A stretch of 64,000 nucleotides of DNA, from contig JAPTJF010000039.1 in the NCBI GenBank assembly GCA_029339195.1, positions 170,100 to 234,099 of the forward strand, read 5' to 3'. Both the position numbers and the translations under genes were made by a program. Each line of letters opens with the position of its first letter. The stretch's first letter is position 1. The notes under the pieces were generated by a model that did not search any database, was not told where the DNA came from, and worked only from the letters and a program-made list of their open reading frames with translations. The stretch comes from Micractinium sp. NFX-FRZ (lineage: Eukaryota; Chlorophyta; Trebouxiophyceae; Chlorellales; Chlorellaceae). Of this stretch, positions 53,717-63,225 are shown piece by piece.

Positions 53717-55036
53717 TCAGAATCCACGGTCGCTGTCATCTGCATCATCAACCTCACACCCCTGCGTCTCCGCCACCGTGCGCTGCAGCGACTTGATGCG
53801 CCGGCTAATGCGCCCGAGCTCTTCGACAACCGCCTCATTGCTATCCACCGGAAGGTCGTCCAGCGAGCTCACAACTGCATCGAGCGCACTGCCAACCTTC
53901 TCAACGCCGTCCAGCAAGCTCCTGCATGCACGGCAGGAGCATGGAATGAGAGAGGCATGAGCACTGCAATGCTGGGTGCTGGCAATCCAGGAGCCAGCTG
54001 TTGTGTGCTGGCCAAGGCAGGCCAGCAGGCAGCTGTTGTGTGCTGGTAGGGCAGTCCCAGCAGGCAGCTGTAGTGTGCCGGCAAAGGCAATCAGCAGGCA
54101 GCGGCCGTGCTGACAAAGGCAGGCCAGCAGCCAGCTGATGTGTGCTGGCAAAGGTGGTCCAATAGGCAGCTGTTGGGTGCTGGCAAAGGCAGTCCAGCAG
54201 GCAGCGGTCGTGCTGGCAGGGACGGTGCAGTGGGCAGCTGCCAGGCACCCAGGAGGCAAGCCATGCGGTAAGCTCTGCATAGCGGGCCCACATCCCAGGG
54301 GCCCTCCTCGCCAGGCTTACGTGAACATGGAGTCGGTTGTGTCAGCTTGCGCCTTGCACGCTTCCTCCCCTCCTCCGCCGAGTGATGTCTCAATCTCGTC
54401 TGCCAGAGGCTGCACAGGCACCCGGGGTGGGGGGGGGGGGCAGGCAGGCCTGTTGCGTGCTCTGCTGGTGCGCCAGCGCCATGAACGCATCACTGTTGAT
54501 GCGTCTGCACTCCAATCAATGTGCGTGTGCAACTTCACTCCAATCAATGAACCCTTGCCCGCCCTGCCAGCTCAGCGCACCGCGAGGCCGTAAAAGAGCG
54601 CCTCCTGCCGCAGCTGCTGCCGCTCGTGCTGCGTGGGCGGCAGCGGCACAAAGCCGTCTCGAAGGAAGTTGAGGATGAGGTGAAAGTAGCGGGGGTCTCT
54701 GCAGGTGGGCAAGGGGCAGCAGGTGGGCACGCAGCCCAGGCAGGCAGGGTTTCTCAAGTTGCCCTTGGGCAAGCGAGCTGTGGGCATGTGTTGACATCAC
54801 GGCGGCTGTGTGGTAGCTGCAGGGAACGACCTGGCCCGCTGTCCCTTCATCCCTACTGCCCACCTGTCAATGAAGGCCACGCCGTTCTCATCCCGCATCG
54901 ACGTCCCACGCATGCCCTGCTCCTCCCCATCCGCAAAGATGCGGCTCAGGATGTGGCCCGACGTGGAGGTGAGCGTGGTGCGGGTTGTCCAGAACACCTG
55001 GCCCCCAACGTTGATCTTGACGGGCTGGTTGTCCAG
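53717..55036 (-). CDS. BTB/POZ (K+ channel tetramerisation, KCTD-like) protein, 5' end unresolved
   Basis: Four exons are recognised on the minus strand: 55036-54864, 54698-54581, 54409-54321 and 53921-53717 (TGA); 195 aa visible. The first listed exon opens with VKINVGGQVFWTTRTTLTS and continues HILSRIFADGE...GVAFIDRDPRYFHLILNFLRDG and ERQQLRQEALFYGLA: this is the complete T1/BTB fold as in KCTD proteins, which assemble as tetramers or pentamers and often act as cullin-3 adaptors. The C-terminal part is an acidic coiled coil (SLLDGVEKVGSALDAVVSSL ... EELGRISRRIKSLQRTVAE). No channel membrane segments follow, so it is not a channel. The exon starts at an acceptor in phase 0; the start codon exon is somewhere between 55037 and 55300 and was not found. 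Confidence 0.82.
53975..54240. repeat. Minisatellite, about 32-bp unit, in BTB gene intron
   Basis: Around eight imperfect units of the type GTGCTGGCAAAGGCAGTCCA GCAGGCAGCTGTT lie head to tail. Units differ by substitutions and small length changes and have no unique spacers, so this is not a CRISPR array. Confidence 0.88.
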
Positions 55037-56122
55037 CTGGAGGGGACGGGGAGGGGCGCAACAGCATGGGCTGATGCAATAATGGTGGTGAATGCACGGG
55101 GCAGTGCAGGGTTGGCTGAGGCAACCGCCGCCGCTGCGCCCAGCTGGCAAAGGCAGCGGCGTCCACTTTACTCGTTCCGTCCCACTGGAAACCTGTAGAG
55201 GTTATCGCAACACCCAGAGCCAGTGGGATGGGTGAGTAAATCCGCGAACTACTCGTGAGCGGCTCACCTGCGCTTGCTCCCTACTCCGCCTGGGGCTCAT
55301 CTTTTCGTTGGGTGAATGCTCCGCGCGATTATGCACCTTGTAACTATCGCCGACCCACGGCGCCCCCTTTCTGTGCAGCCCGCCGCCTTGCGCGCTGCCG
55401 CCAGCTCGTTCTGCAGCTTTGCAGCTCGTTCTGCAGCTTTGGCGCGGTGGTGTAGTCAGCCGCTGGGGCCTGACTGCTAGCAAGCTAGTATGAACACTTG
55501 CATTCGAGGTAATTGGAATCTTAGCAACGGGGCATCTAACCGCTCTAGGGGCTTGACTACAGCTTCAGCACTGCCGCAAGACACTTGGGATGACCAACAT
55601 GTGCTTGCCTCCCGAGCACGTTTTTGATGTGCACAACACCATGCAATGTTTTCTTTAGGTTGAATTGGATTCGCTTCGAACAAACTTGCGCCCGAACTTT
55701 GCTACTCTTGATCTTTAATCTTCCAGATGCATTCATTGAGTGTTGGAACATTCGGGGAGTGTGCCTCCCAAAAGGCCCGCAACGTTGAGCCTGTATGAAC
55801 CGCTGCCTAGCCAATGTTTATGGCCTGCCATGTATGTAAAACCCTTTTTGAAGTCAGAGTTATAGGTACTCCTGAGACTTGCACGGTCACGTGGCTGAAG
55901 GGCGGGGCGGCGAGTGGACGCACGGACGGCGGCTTGCCTGGCGGCGGCCTAGCTGGCGGCAGAGGGACTTCACGCAGGGGGTGTCGCCGCAGGCTGCGAC
56001 CAGATCGTAATTCTCCCACGCCTTCTTGTGGTCTCCCTGCTGCCGATTGGCCAGTGATCGCGGCCTTTGAACAGCCTTAGATCGAGAGCCGACAGCCGGG
56101 ACTTCGCAGCCTTCACCCAGCA
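55037..56122. other. Intergenic region upstream of the GBP gene
   Basis: It should contain the missing first exon of the BTB gene near its left end and the GBP promoter at its right end. The stretch 55470-55870 is clearly less GC-rich than the rest of the window. A 17-bp direct repeat (GCTCGTTCTGCAGCTTT) occurs at 55404-55440. No RNA gene was recognised. Confidence 0.45.
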
Positions 56123-59100
56123 ATGAGCAACTGGTTTGGGCGGCGCGGGGCTGCGGCCACGCCGCCCCAAGCGGCAGCAGCCGCCCCAGCTGCCGGCGGA
56201 GGGGCAACAGCGAGCGCTCAGGGACTGCCGCTGGAGCTGATCAAATACTCCACCGACACCGGCAAATTCGAGCTGGGCGCCGAGGCGCTGCGCGTGCTGA
56301 AGCAGACGCGCGGGCCAGTGGGCGTGGTGGCAGTGTGCGGCCGTGCGCGGCAGGTAGGCGGGCGGTACATGTCGACTGGGTGCATCTTGCTAGAGGCCTG
56401 CGATCTGGGCATCTGGCCCGCAGGGTGGCACAACAATCGTGGAAATTACATGCAGTGGCGGAGGCCCAGCAGGCGAGGAGCGCACTGCGGGCCATGCTGG
56501 CGCCCCAAGTCGGTTGTGCCTCAACCGACCACAGAACGCAACACACGCAGCGATCCGCAGCGGGTTCCCACCTGCGCATGTCCATCCGAAGGACTTGCCT
56601 AACCTCTGGCACCCACAATGCGAGTGCAGGGCAAGTCGTTCATCCTGAACCAGCTGCTGGGCCGCAGCGGCGGCTTCCAGGTGGCACCCACCCACCGCCC
56701 CTGCACCAAAGGTGGGCTGGTGGCGGCGCATCCGAGGCGACATGCCGAAGCAGCAAGCAGCACCGGGATTTCTAGCACACACGCAGCCTGAACGCAATTG
56801 CAGCTGCTGCCACACCTGCCACCTGCACATCTGGTCTCACGCGTAGCCCATGCTTCTCTGGCGCCTCCACAGACCCCAAGCCTCAACCCCGCCTGCACCC
56901 ATTGCACCCCCCCTCCCCGGTTCCTCACCAGGCCTGTGGATGTGGTCCGCCCCCGTGGAGCGCCGCGGCCCTGACGGCGCCAAGTACTCCCTGGTGCTGC
57001 TGGACACAGAGGGCATTGACGCATATGACCAGGTGGGCAGCTCAGGAGGCTGTGGCCCATGACATTAAACAATGAACACAGGAGGGTGAGGAGAACGCGC
57101 ACGTCCCACCGCTAATGCCTGCCCGCGCCGTCCCTGCGTACATCCTGTGTTCGCCTGCAGACGGGGCAGTACAGCACCCAGATCTTCTCGCTGGCGGTGC
57201 TGCTCTCCAGCCTGTTTGTGTTCAACCAGATGGGGGGCATCGACGAGGCGGCGCTGGACAGGTGGGCGGGTGAAGGGGGGCCTGTTTGGGGTTTGGAGAC
57301 GGCAGGGCCTGGCAGGGAGGAGGGGCCAGGGGATAGTTGCTTGCTCTCTCTTGCTTGGCTACCTGCATGTCCGCCTGCCTGACCGCCCACCTGCCTGCCA
57401 GCCGCCAGGCTGTCGCTGGTGAGCGATCAAGCACATCTGTGTGCCAACACTCACCCAGCAACTGGCTTCCCCTCCCCTCTTCGCCTGCCTGCCCGCCCAA
57501 GCAGGCTGTCCCTGGTGACGGAGATGACCAAGCACATCCGTGTGCGGGCCTCTGGCGGCTCTGACGACGACACCGAGCTCGCCTCCTTCACTCCCGCCTT
57601 CCTCTGGCTGCTGCGCGACTTCTACCTGCGCCTGGAGGAGGAGGGCAGAGCGGTGAGGCCTTGCCCCTCCTCCTTCATGGGGGATGCGGGGGGCGTTTGA
57701 TGTGTATTTGGATAAGAGGTGAAGGGTGGCCTCCTCCATCCCCTTCAAGTCAGCTGCTCGCGCCCCTGCCCCTCGCTGCCCCCGCCTGTACGTGCGCACA
57801 CCCCACCCCCTGCCAGCCACCCCGCGTGGCTTCCTAGGCATTGCAAGCCGCCTGCCTTGATGCTGCGGCAGCACTGGCCAGCCACGTGTCATTCAACCAT
57901 TGGCCCGACTATCCTTCCCCCTCTTGCAGGTCACCCCTCGCGATTACCTGGAGACGGCGCTGCAGCCGCTGGCAGGGACGGGGCGTGCCGTGGAGTCCAA
58001 GAACCAGGTGGGCTGAGGGGATGTGAGGGCAATGAGGCATTGGGGCAGGGCGGTGCCAAGCAGTCCCTTCCTGCCTTGGGTCAACCCATGGTGGAGGAAT
58101 GTGACGCAGGCTCGCCCAGGTATGGGGTAGGGCCCACAGCCGGGCGGTTACATGAGTATAATGGACAGGCGTAGACTGTCTTGTTGGCAAGTGCAGGAAG
58201 GCGCCCGGGCGAACAAAGGAGCCCGCACTCTAGAGTGCAGAGGTCCACCCAGCTCTTTGCTGTTGCGTCGTTTCAGCGGGCCGCCTCTGCCTGCCCCAGC
58301 GTCCGCGAGGGCATCAAGTCTGTGTTCCCTGTCCCTACTGCTCCACCTAATGTGTGTCCCCTGCTCGCTTCCGCAGATCCGTGAGAGCATCAAGTCCCTG
58401 TTCCCCGACCGCGACTGCTTCACGCTGGTGCGCCCCGTCAACGACGAGGACCAGCTGGCGGCGCTGGACACCCTGCCCGCCAGCCAGATGCGGCCCGAGT
58501 TCAAGTGAGCAGGGGGGAGCGGTGGGGCTGGGCAGTGAGGGCAAGCTGGCTAAGGTGGGCGGGCTTCGCCCCTCTGGGGGCCAGTGGTCAGTGTGTACCT
58601 TCGGAGGCGGGACACAGGCGTGCTCATTTATTGCGAACTCACACTTTCTGCCCCTCATATGGTTTGCTGCACCCCGGCGCCTCCCCCCCACTACTTGCCT
58701 CATGAACCTGGGTCCATCCCGTGCCGCTTCAAACACCTGCAGGGAGGGCCTGCACCGCCTGACGCAGGTCATCTTCAGCAAGGCGCAGCCCAAGCGGCTG
58801 GGCAGCCAGATCCTGAGCGGGCCCATGCTGGCGGGGCTGTGCGAGGCGTACGTCACAGCCATCAACAATGGGTGCGCAGACGAGTGTGGGTCAGAGGCGG
58901 GCAGGAAGGGTCCGTGGATGGATGCTGAAAGCAGTGCGTTGCCTTGCACTTTGGACGGGTTTTGTCACCTCTGGTGCAGCGGCCTTGTCCTTGCCTGCAT
59001 TCGTCCCTTTCCACTGCCTTGACCATCCCTTGCGCCCACACCCCTCCCCCCTTGCCTGCCCACCCCTCTGCAGCGCCGTGCCCACCATCGCCACCGCCTG

Positions 59101-62021
59101 GCAGGGCGTGGCGGAGGCGGAGAGCCGGCGTGCTGCGGACGCTGCGCTGGCCGCCTACGTGGCGAGCTTCAAGGAGGAGGTGCCCTCGGAGGAGTCTGCG
59201 CTGGATGCGGAGCACCAGCACGCCCTGCTGGCTGCACAGGCGGCCTTTGACGAGATCGCGATCGGGGACACGGAGGTGAAGAAGGCAAACGAGGCGCGCT
59301 GGCGGGAGGCCTGCCAGGCCAGGTGCGCCGGGTGCTGGTGGGCGGCAGGGTTTGGGTGTGCGTATGTGGGTAGGTGCGGGAGCTGGGCTGGGGTTGCACC
59401 CGCTCCTTCTGATGAGCCCAGCTCAGCATACCTTGCTCAGCGTGCATGCACTGAGCACTACCTGCCGCGTTCATTCTCTGACTCTCCGCCCTGCCTGCTC
59501 TGCCAGTCTTAGGGCAATTGCAAGCAGCAGCGTGATTGCACGTTGGCTCAGGCTGCCGCTGCCTGCTCTTTTTTATCTGCCCCTCCCTCTGCTTTTCTGT
59601 CCATCTGTCTGACCAGCCTGCCTGCCCGCCCGCCTACCCCACCTTCCGCGCAGGTTCCAGCAGCTGCGCGACCGCAAGCTGGCCCAGGCAGCGGCTGCCT
59701 GCGAGAAGCTGCTGAGCGAGGCCACGATGCGCATGGGGGCGCTGGCACGCCAGGAGGGCATGACCCTGAAGCGCCTGCAGGCACGTGTGCACAGTAGCAG
59801 AGTGTTGCAGATGTGCTGGCATGTGTGTGTGCCCGTGTGGTTGACCGGGCGTGCATCAATGAATGCTGCGGCAGCTGGCAGGGCGTGTGAAGCTGGCCCA
59901 GCGAGGTGTTGTTTACTTGCTGCTCTGTGCTGACAGAGGGCAATATGTGCTGCCTGCTGCGTCTTCCCTGTGGCAATGCTTTGGCGGGGCTGCCATTTCT
60001 GACGGGGGCTGCTGCTTTGCTGCCTTGGGTTGTTGCAGGAGGAGAAGGACGCATTCAAGCAGGGATACACGGCGTCCCCGGTCGCGACCGGCCCCACCAA
60101 ATGGCCGCGCTTTGCAGGTGCGCAGCATGCCACCTGCCTCCTGGTCTAAAATGAGCTGCTGTGGAGACGCATGAATGCCAGTCGGCACGACAGCGACTGC
60201 CCCACCTGGCAAGAGCTCGAGCTTGCATCGCCAGCATGCAGTGCTCACGTCTGCGCGCTCCTTCCAGATGCGGCAGCACCTGAATGACGCCCTGCTAAGG
60301 CAGGGCTTAGCATTGGCACTCTCTCTGCTGACGTTTCGTGCTAAGCATATATGCTGACTCTATATGCGCGGCAGCTTCATGTATGCTGCCCATGTTGGCA
60401 CCCTCTTGCTCTGCTCCGCTCGTCATGATGTGCACTTGCCCTTCCTGCCCGCCTTCTGTGTCGTCTCACAGAGTTCATGGACACCGTGTACGCCGGAGCC
60501 ATGGCCGACCTGAGCGCACGCATCGAGGAGCGGCGCAAGGCGGAGGCGGCGGCAGCTGCACAGGCTGCCGAGGTGTCGCGGCTGAAGGCACAGCAGGCGG
60601 AGCAGCGCGCGACGAGCGCCGAGGCGGGGGCGGCTCGCCTGCAGAGCCAGCTGGCAGATGTGGAGCGCAGGCTGGCAGAGGTGCAGGCTGAGCTGGCACG
60701 GGAGCGGGAGCGGGCGGCAGCGGCTGCCACACAGGTGGCCACTCTGCAGCAGCAGGTGACCCATCTCAACCAGCAGGCGCAGGCGCAGCTGGCGGCGGCG
60801 CAGGGCACGGCGCATGCGGAGGCGGCGCAGCTGCGTGCCGCGCATGCCGAGTCGGTACGGCAGGCGGACTCGGCACAGGCCGCTCTTCGCGCCGCTCAGG
60901 CCGAGGCGGGCCGGCACGCAGAGGCGGCGCGGCAGGCGCAGGCCGAGGCGGCGCAGCTGCGGCAGCACCTGACTGCTGCGGGGGCTGCCTCGCAGGATGC
61001 CTCTGGCCGGGTGGCGGCCCTCACAGCCGAGAAGGACGGCCTGTTTGAGAGCTGCCAGGTGCTGGCAACCGAGAAGGGGGAGATGCAGCGGGCCAAGGAG
61101 GTGGCGGAGCGCCAGCTGGCGGAGCTGCGGCGTGGCAGGGAGGCAGCTGAGCGCCAGCTCGCAGAGGTGCAGCGTGGCAAAGACACGTCGGACCGCCAGC
61201 TGGCAGAGCTGCAGCAGCGCATGCAGGTGCGTGGGCAGGGCGGGCAGGGCTGGATGCTGCTTGGGTGGGCAGGCAGCAGAGTGTGCGCTGCCGGCTACGG
61301 ATCCAACGGCGCCGCAAATGCTTCATAATCGCAGCAGCAACAAGAGAGACGTGCTGCCCCTCAAGTGTCCACTCGCATGCACCCCCTGGTGCCGCATTTT
61401 ACAGCCTTACACTGTGCCCCCATCACTCCCTCTCCACTGTGCCCCAAACACACTCCCTCTTCATTTCACCTCAGGCGCGCGAGGGCGAGGTGGCTGCCCA
61501 GCTGCGTGCCATGGAGGCTGAGGCGCAGCGTGCAGCACAGCAGGCAGCCGCCGCACCCGCCCCGCGGGGGGCGGCGGCAGCAGCGGCGGCGGTGCACCAT
61601 GAGCCAATGGATGCAGCGCCTGCCGATGACGGCGACGACTTTGAGGATGCAGCCGACCTGCCCAACATCAGCAAGATGACCATGGGGCAGGTAGGCTAGG
61701 CTGCCCGGCTTGGGGGGCGGGGTGGGCAGCGGGCATCCACTCAGAAGATCTGCCTGCTTATGTGCTCCCTGCTGCTGCCCGTCTGGATCCCCGCGTGGCG
61801 CTTGCATGCCTGCCGCCCCTGCCTAGCATGTCTCCCACCCTGAATGCCGCATCACTCCTCTCCGCACCCACCCCGCCCGGCTGGCCCCACCGCCTGCCTG
61901 CCTGCAGATGAAGGAGTGGCTGATGGAGCACGGGCACGAGAGCGACGTGTGGGATCTGAGCCAGCGGCGGGCAAAGAAGTCGGATTACGAGGCGCTGATG
62001 AGGAGGGTGACCGGGCAGTAG
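56123..62021 (+). CDS. Guanylate-binding protein (GBP-family large GTPase)
   Basis: Fourteen exons: 56123-56353, 56630-56711, 56932-57032, 57161-57261, 57505-57652, 57930-58007, 58377-58504, 58743-58871, 59074-59322, 59654-59780, 60039-60117, 60472-61226, 61475-61690, 61908-62021; 845 aa. GB1 GTPase domain: P-loop GRARQGKSFILNQLLG, GLWMWSAP, LLDTEGIDAYDQ, the GBP-type WLLRDFYLRL and RDCFTLVRPV. A helical middle/effector region follows (GLHRLTQVIFSKAQPKRLG, WQGVAEAESRRAADAALAAY, FDEIAIGDTEVKKANEARW), then a long Ala/Gln/Glu coiled coil (residues about 500-750), an acidic patch and a short C-terminal module MKEWLMEHGHESDVWDLSQR. There is no CaaX box. Animal and plant GBPs coat pathogen or host membranes or condensates; the algal role is unknown. 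Intron 10 has a GC donor (CAG|GCACGT). Confidence 0.92.
57400..57545 (+). repeat. Copy of GBP exon 5 head, with acceptor, inside intron 4
   Basis: The exon start CAG|GCTGTCCCTGGTGACG...AAGCACATCCGTGTGC is preceded 96 bp upstream by CAG|GCTGTCGCTGGTGAGC...AAGCACATCTGTGTGC. The copy has a small internal deletion, so its frame is lost. Confidence 0.9.
58290..58415 (+). repeat. Copy of GBP exon 7 head inside intron 6
   Basis: Exon start ATCCGTGAGAGCATCAAGTC CCTGTTCCC is preceded about 78 bp upstream by GTCCGCGAGGGCATCAAGTC TGTGTTCCC. The copy has CCAGC in place of GCAG| at the acceptor. Confidence 0.88.
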
Positions 62022-62450
62022 AGGCAGGTGCAGGGTGCTGGGATGCACCTCCGCTGATCCCCCGCGGTGTGCCTCTGTGCTCCCGTAGAGGCGTGACATG
62101 CGCGCTGATTGTGAGCTGTAGACATCACTGCAATAGCGAGTTTAATTACAGTGAACAAATCGTAAAGGTGGGCGCGCTGCGGCAGTGCGCAAGCCGTTGC
62201 CCGCGACGGCAGCGGGGGTCGCCAACTTTCCACCCACTCTGCTGCGCAAGGGGTCGTGTAACCAGTTCCAGCATGGGAGAACAGGGAAGACCAGAGGGAC
62301 GAACCATAACAGAGAAGTAGAGCGGGCCCTCAAAGCAGTGCTTACTGCCGAATACTAGTCATCAGATCCAGCGGTGGCCAGTGCTGACCAGCATTGGCGC
62401 TGACCAGTGCTAGGTTCGGAACTTACTTTCGAGAGAGCCGCCACTCAGGC
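62022..62450. other. 3' UTR of the GBP gene and 5' flank of the small membrane-protein gene
   Basis: About 430 bp with no exon recognised. It carries TGTAA at 62257-62261 and short overlapping repeats of GCTGACCAG at about 62383-62410. Confidence 0.5.
62257..62261 (+). terminator. Candidate TGTAA poly(A) signal of the GBP gene
   Basis: Sense-strand TGTAA 235 bp after the stop codon. Confidence 0.5.
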
Positions 62451-62541
62451 ATGCAAGCGGAAGCGCCAGCCGGACCAGAAGAAGAGGAGGAGGCAGCCGA
62501 GGAGCTGGGCTGACACCTCCTTTCCGTCCAAGGCCCCGTAT

Positions 62542-63225
62542 CCCTGTTTGGGCGCATCAGCGACAGCTTCGCCTCACGCCTGAACAAGCTGCGGGCCCGG
62601 CAAAGTCGTGCCGCCCACGAGCTTGCACTGGTGAGCAGTGCGGGCAGGTTGTGCTGGGGGTGCGGTGCGTGGCGCCACTCTCAATCGGTCTCTCCATACA
62701 TCAGCCTCATCTCACTGCTGCACACACCTGCGCCCTCAATGGGCTTCTGTGACTATGGTGTGTTGCATGTATGATACTTTGTTGGAGGTAGCAGCTGCTT
62801 GCTGCGACCACCATTTGTGCCAGTGCCTCTTCACCTCCCCACGCCCACCACACCCCCCTGCCCCCTGCAGGCTGTGACACTGGTCGCACTGGTGCAGAGC
62901 TGGCGCTTGGCATCACTCCTCACCAGGGCCTGGATCTTTGCGGCCATAATTTTGAATGCTGCCAGCGTCGTGTGGCAGGTGACACGGAGGCTCGGAGCTG
63001 TCGAGGTTGGGCCTGAATGGCCTGCTGGCCTGACAGGGCTGGACTGTCATGCCAGAAGCGGCTGAGGGGGCCCTTTGTATCAACATACTGCCTGGCTCCT
63101 CTGCTCCCTTCCAGGCACGCGCGCCTGCTAGCTTCAAACGTTGGCGCGAGCTGCCTGTGGCACTGCTTACGCTGACGCTGAGCTTCGGTCCGGGACTTGG
63201 ATGGCCCCTAGTGAACTTCCACTAG
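62542..63225 (+). CDS. Small membrane protein of unknown function, 5' end unresolved
   Basis: Three exons are supported by phase: one ending at 62630, then 62871-62978 and 63115-63225 (TAG); at least about 100 aa. The readable protein is SLFGRISDSFASRLNKLRAR QSRAAHELAL, then a hydrophobic segment (AVTLVALVQSWRLASLLTRA followed by WIFAAIILNAASVVW), then FKRWRELPVALLTLTLSFGP. That implies a basic amphipathic lead and one or two membrane segments. I do not recognise the family. The same frame begins upstream at ATG 62451 with an acidic leader (MQAEAPAGPEEEEEAAEELG) but meets TGA at 62511-62513. Either a short or unusual intron removes the stop, the leader belongs elsewhere, or the gene is broken. 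The start given here is only the left limit of sequence I trust. Confidence 0.5.

Noticed and set aside
53975..54240. CRISPR array
   Set aside because: The units are contiguous and diverged without spacers, and the DNA is eukaryotic; this is a minisatellite.
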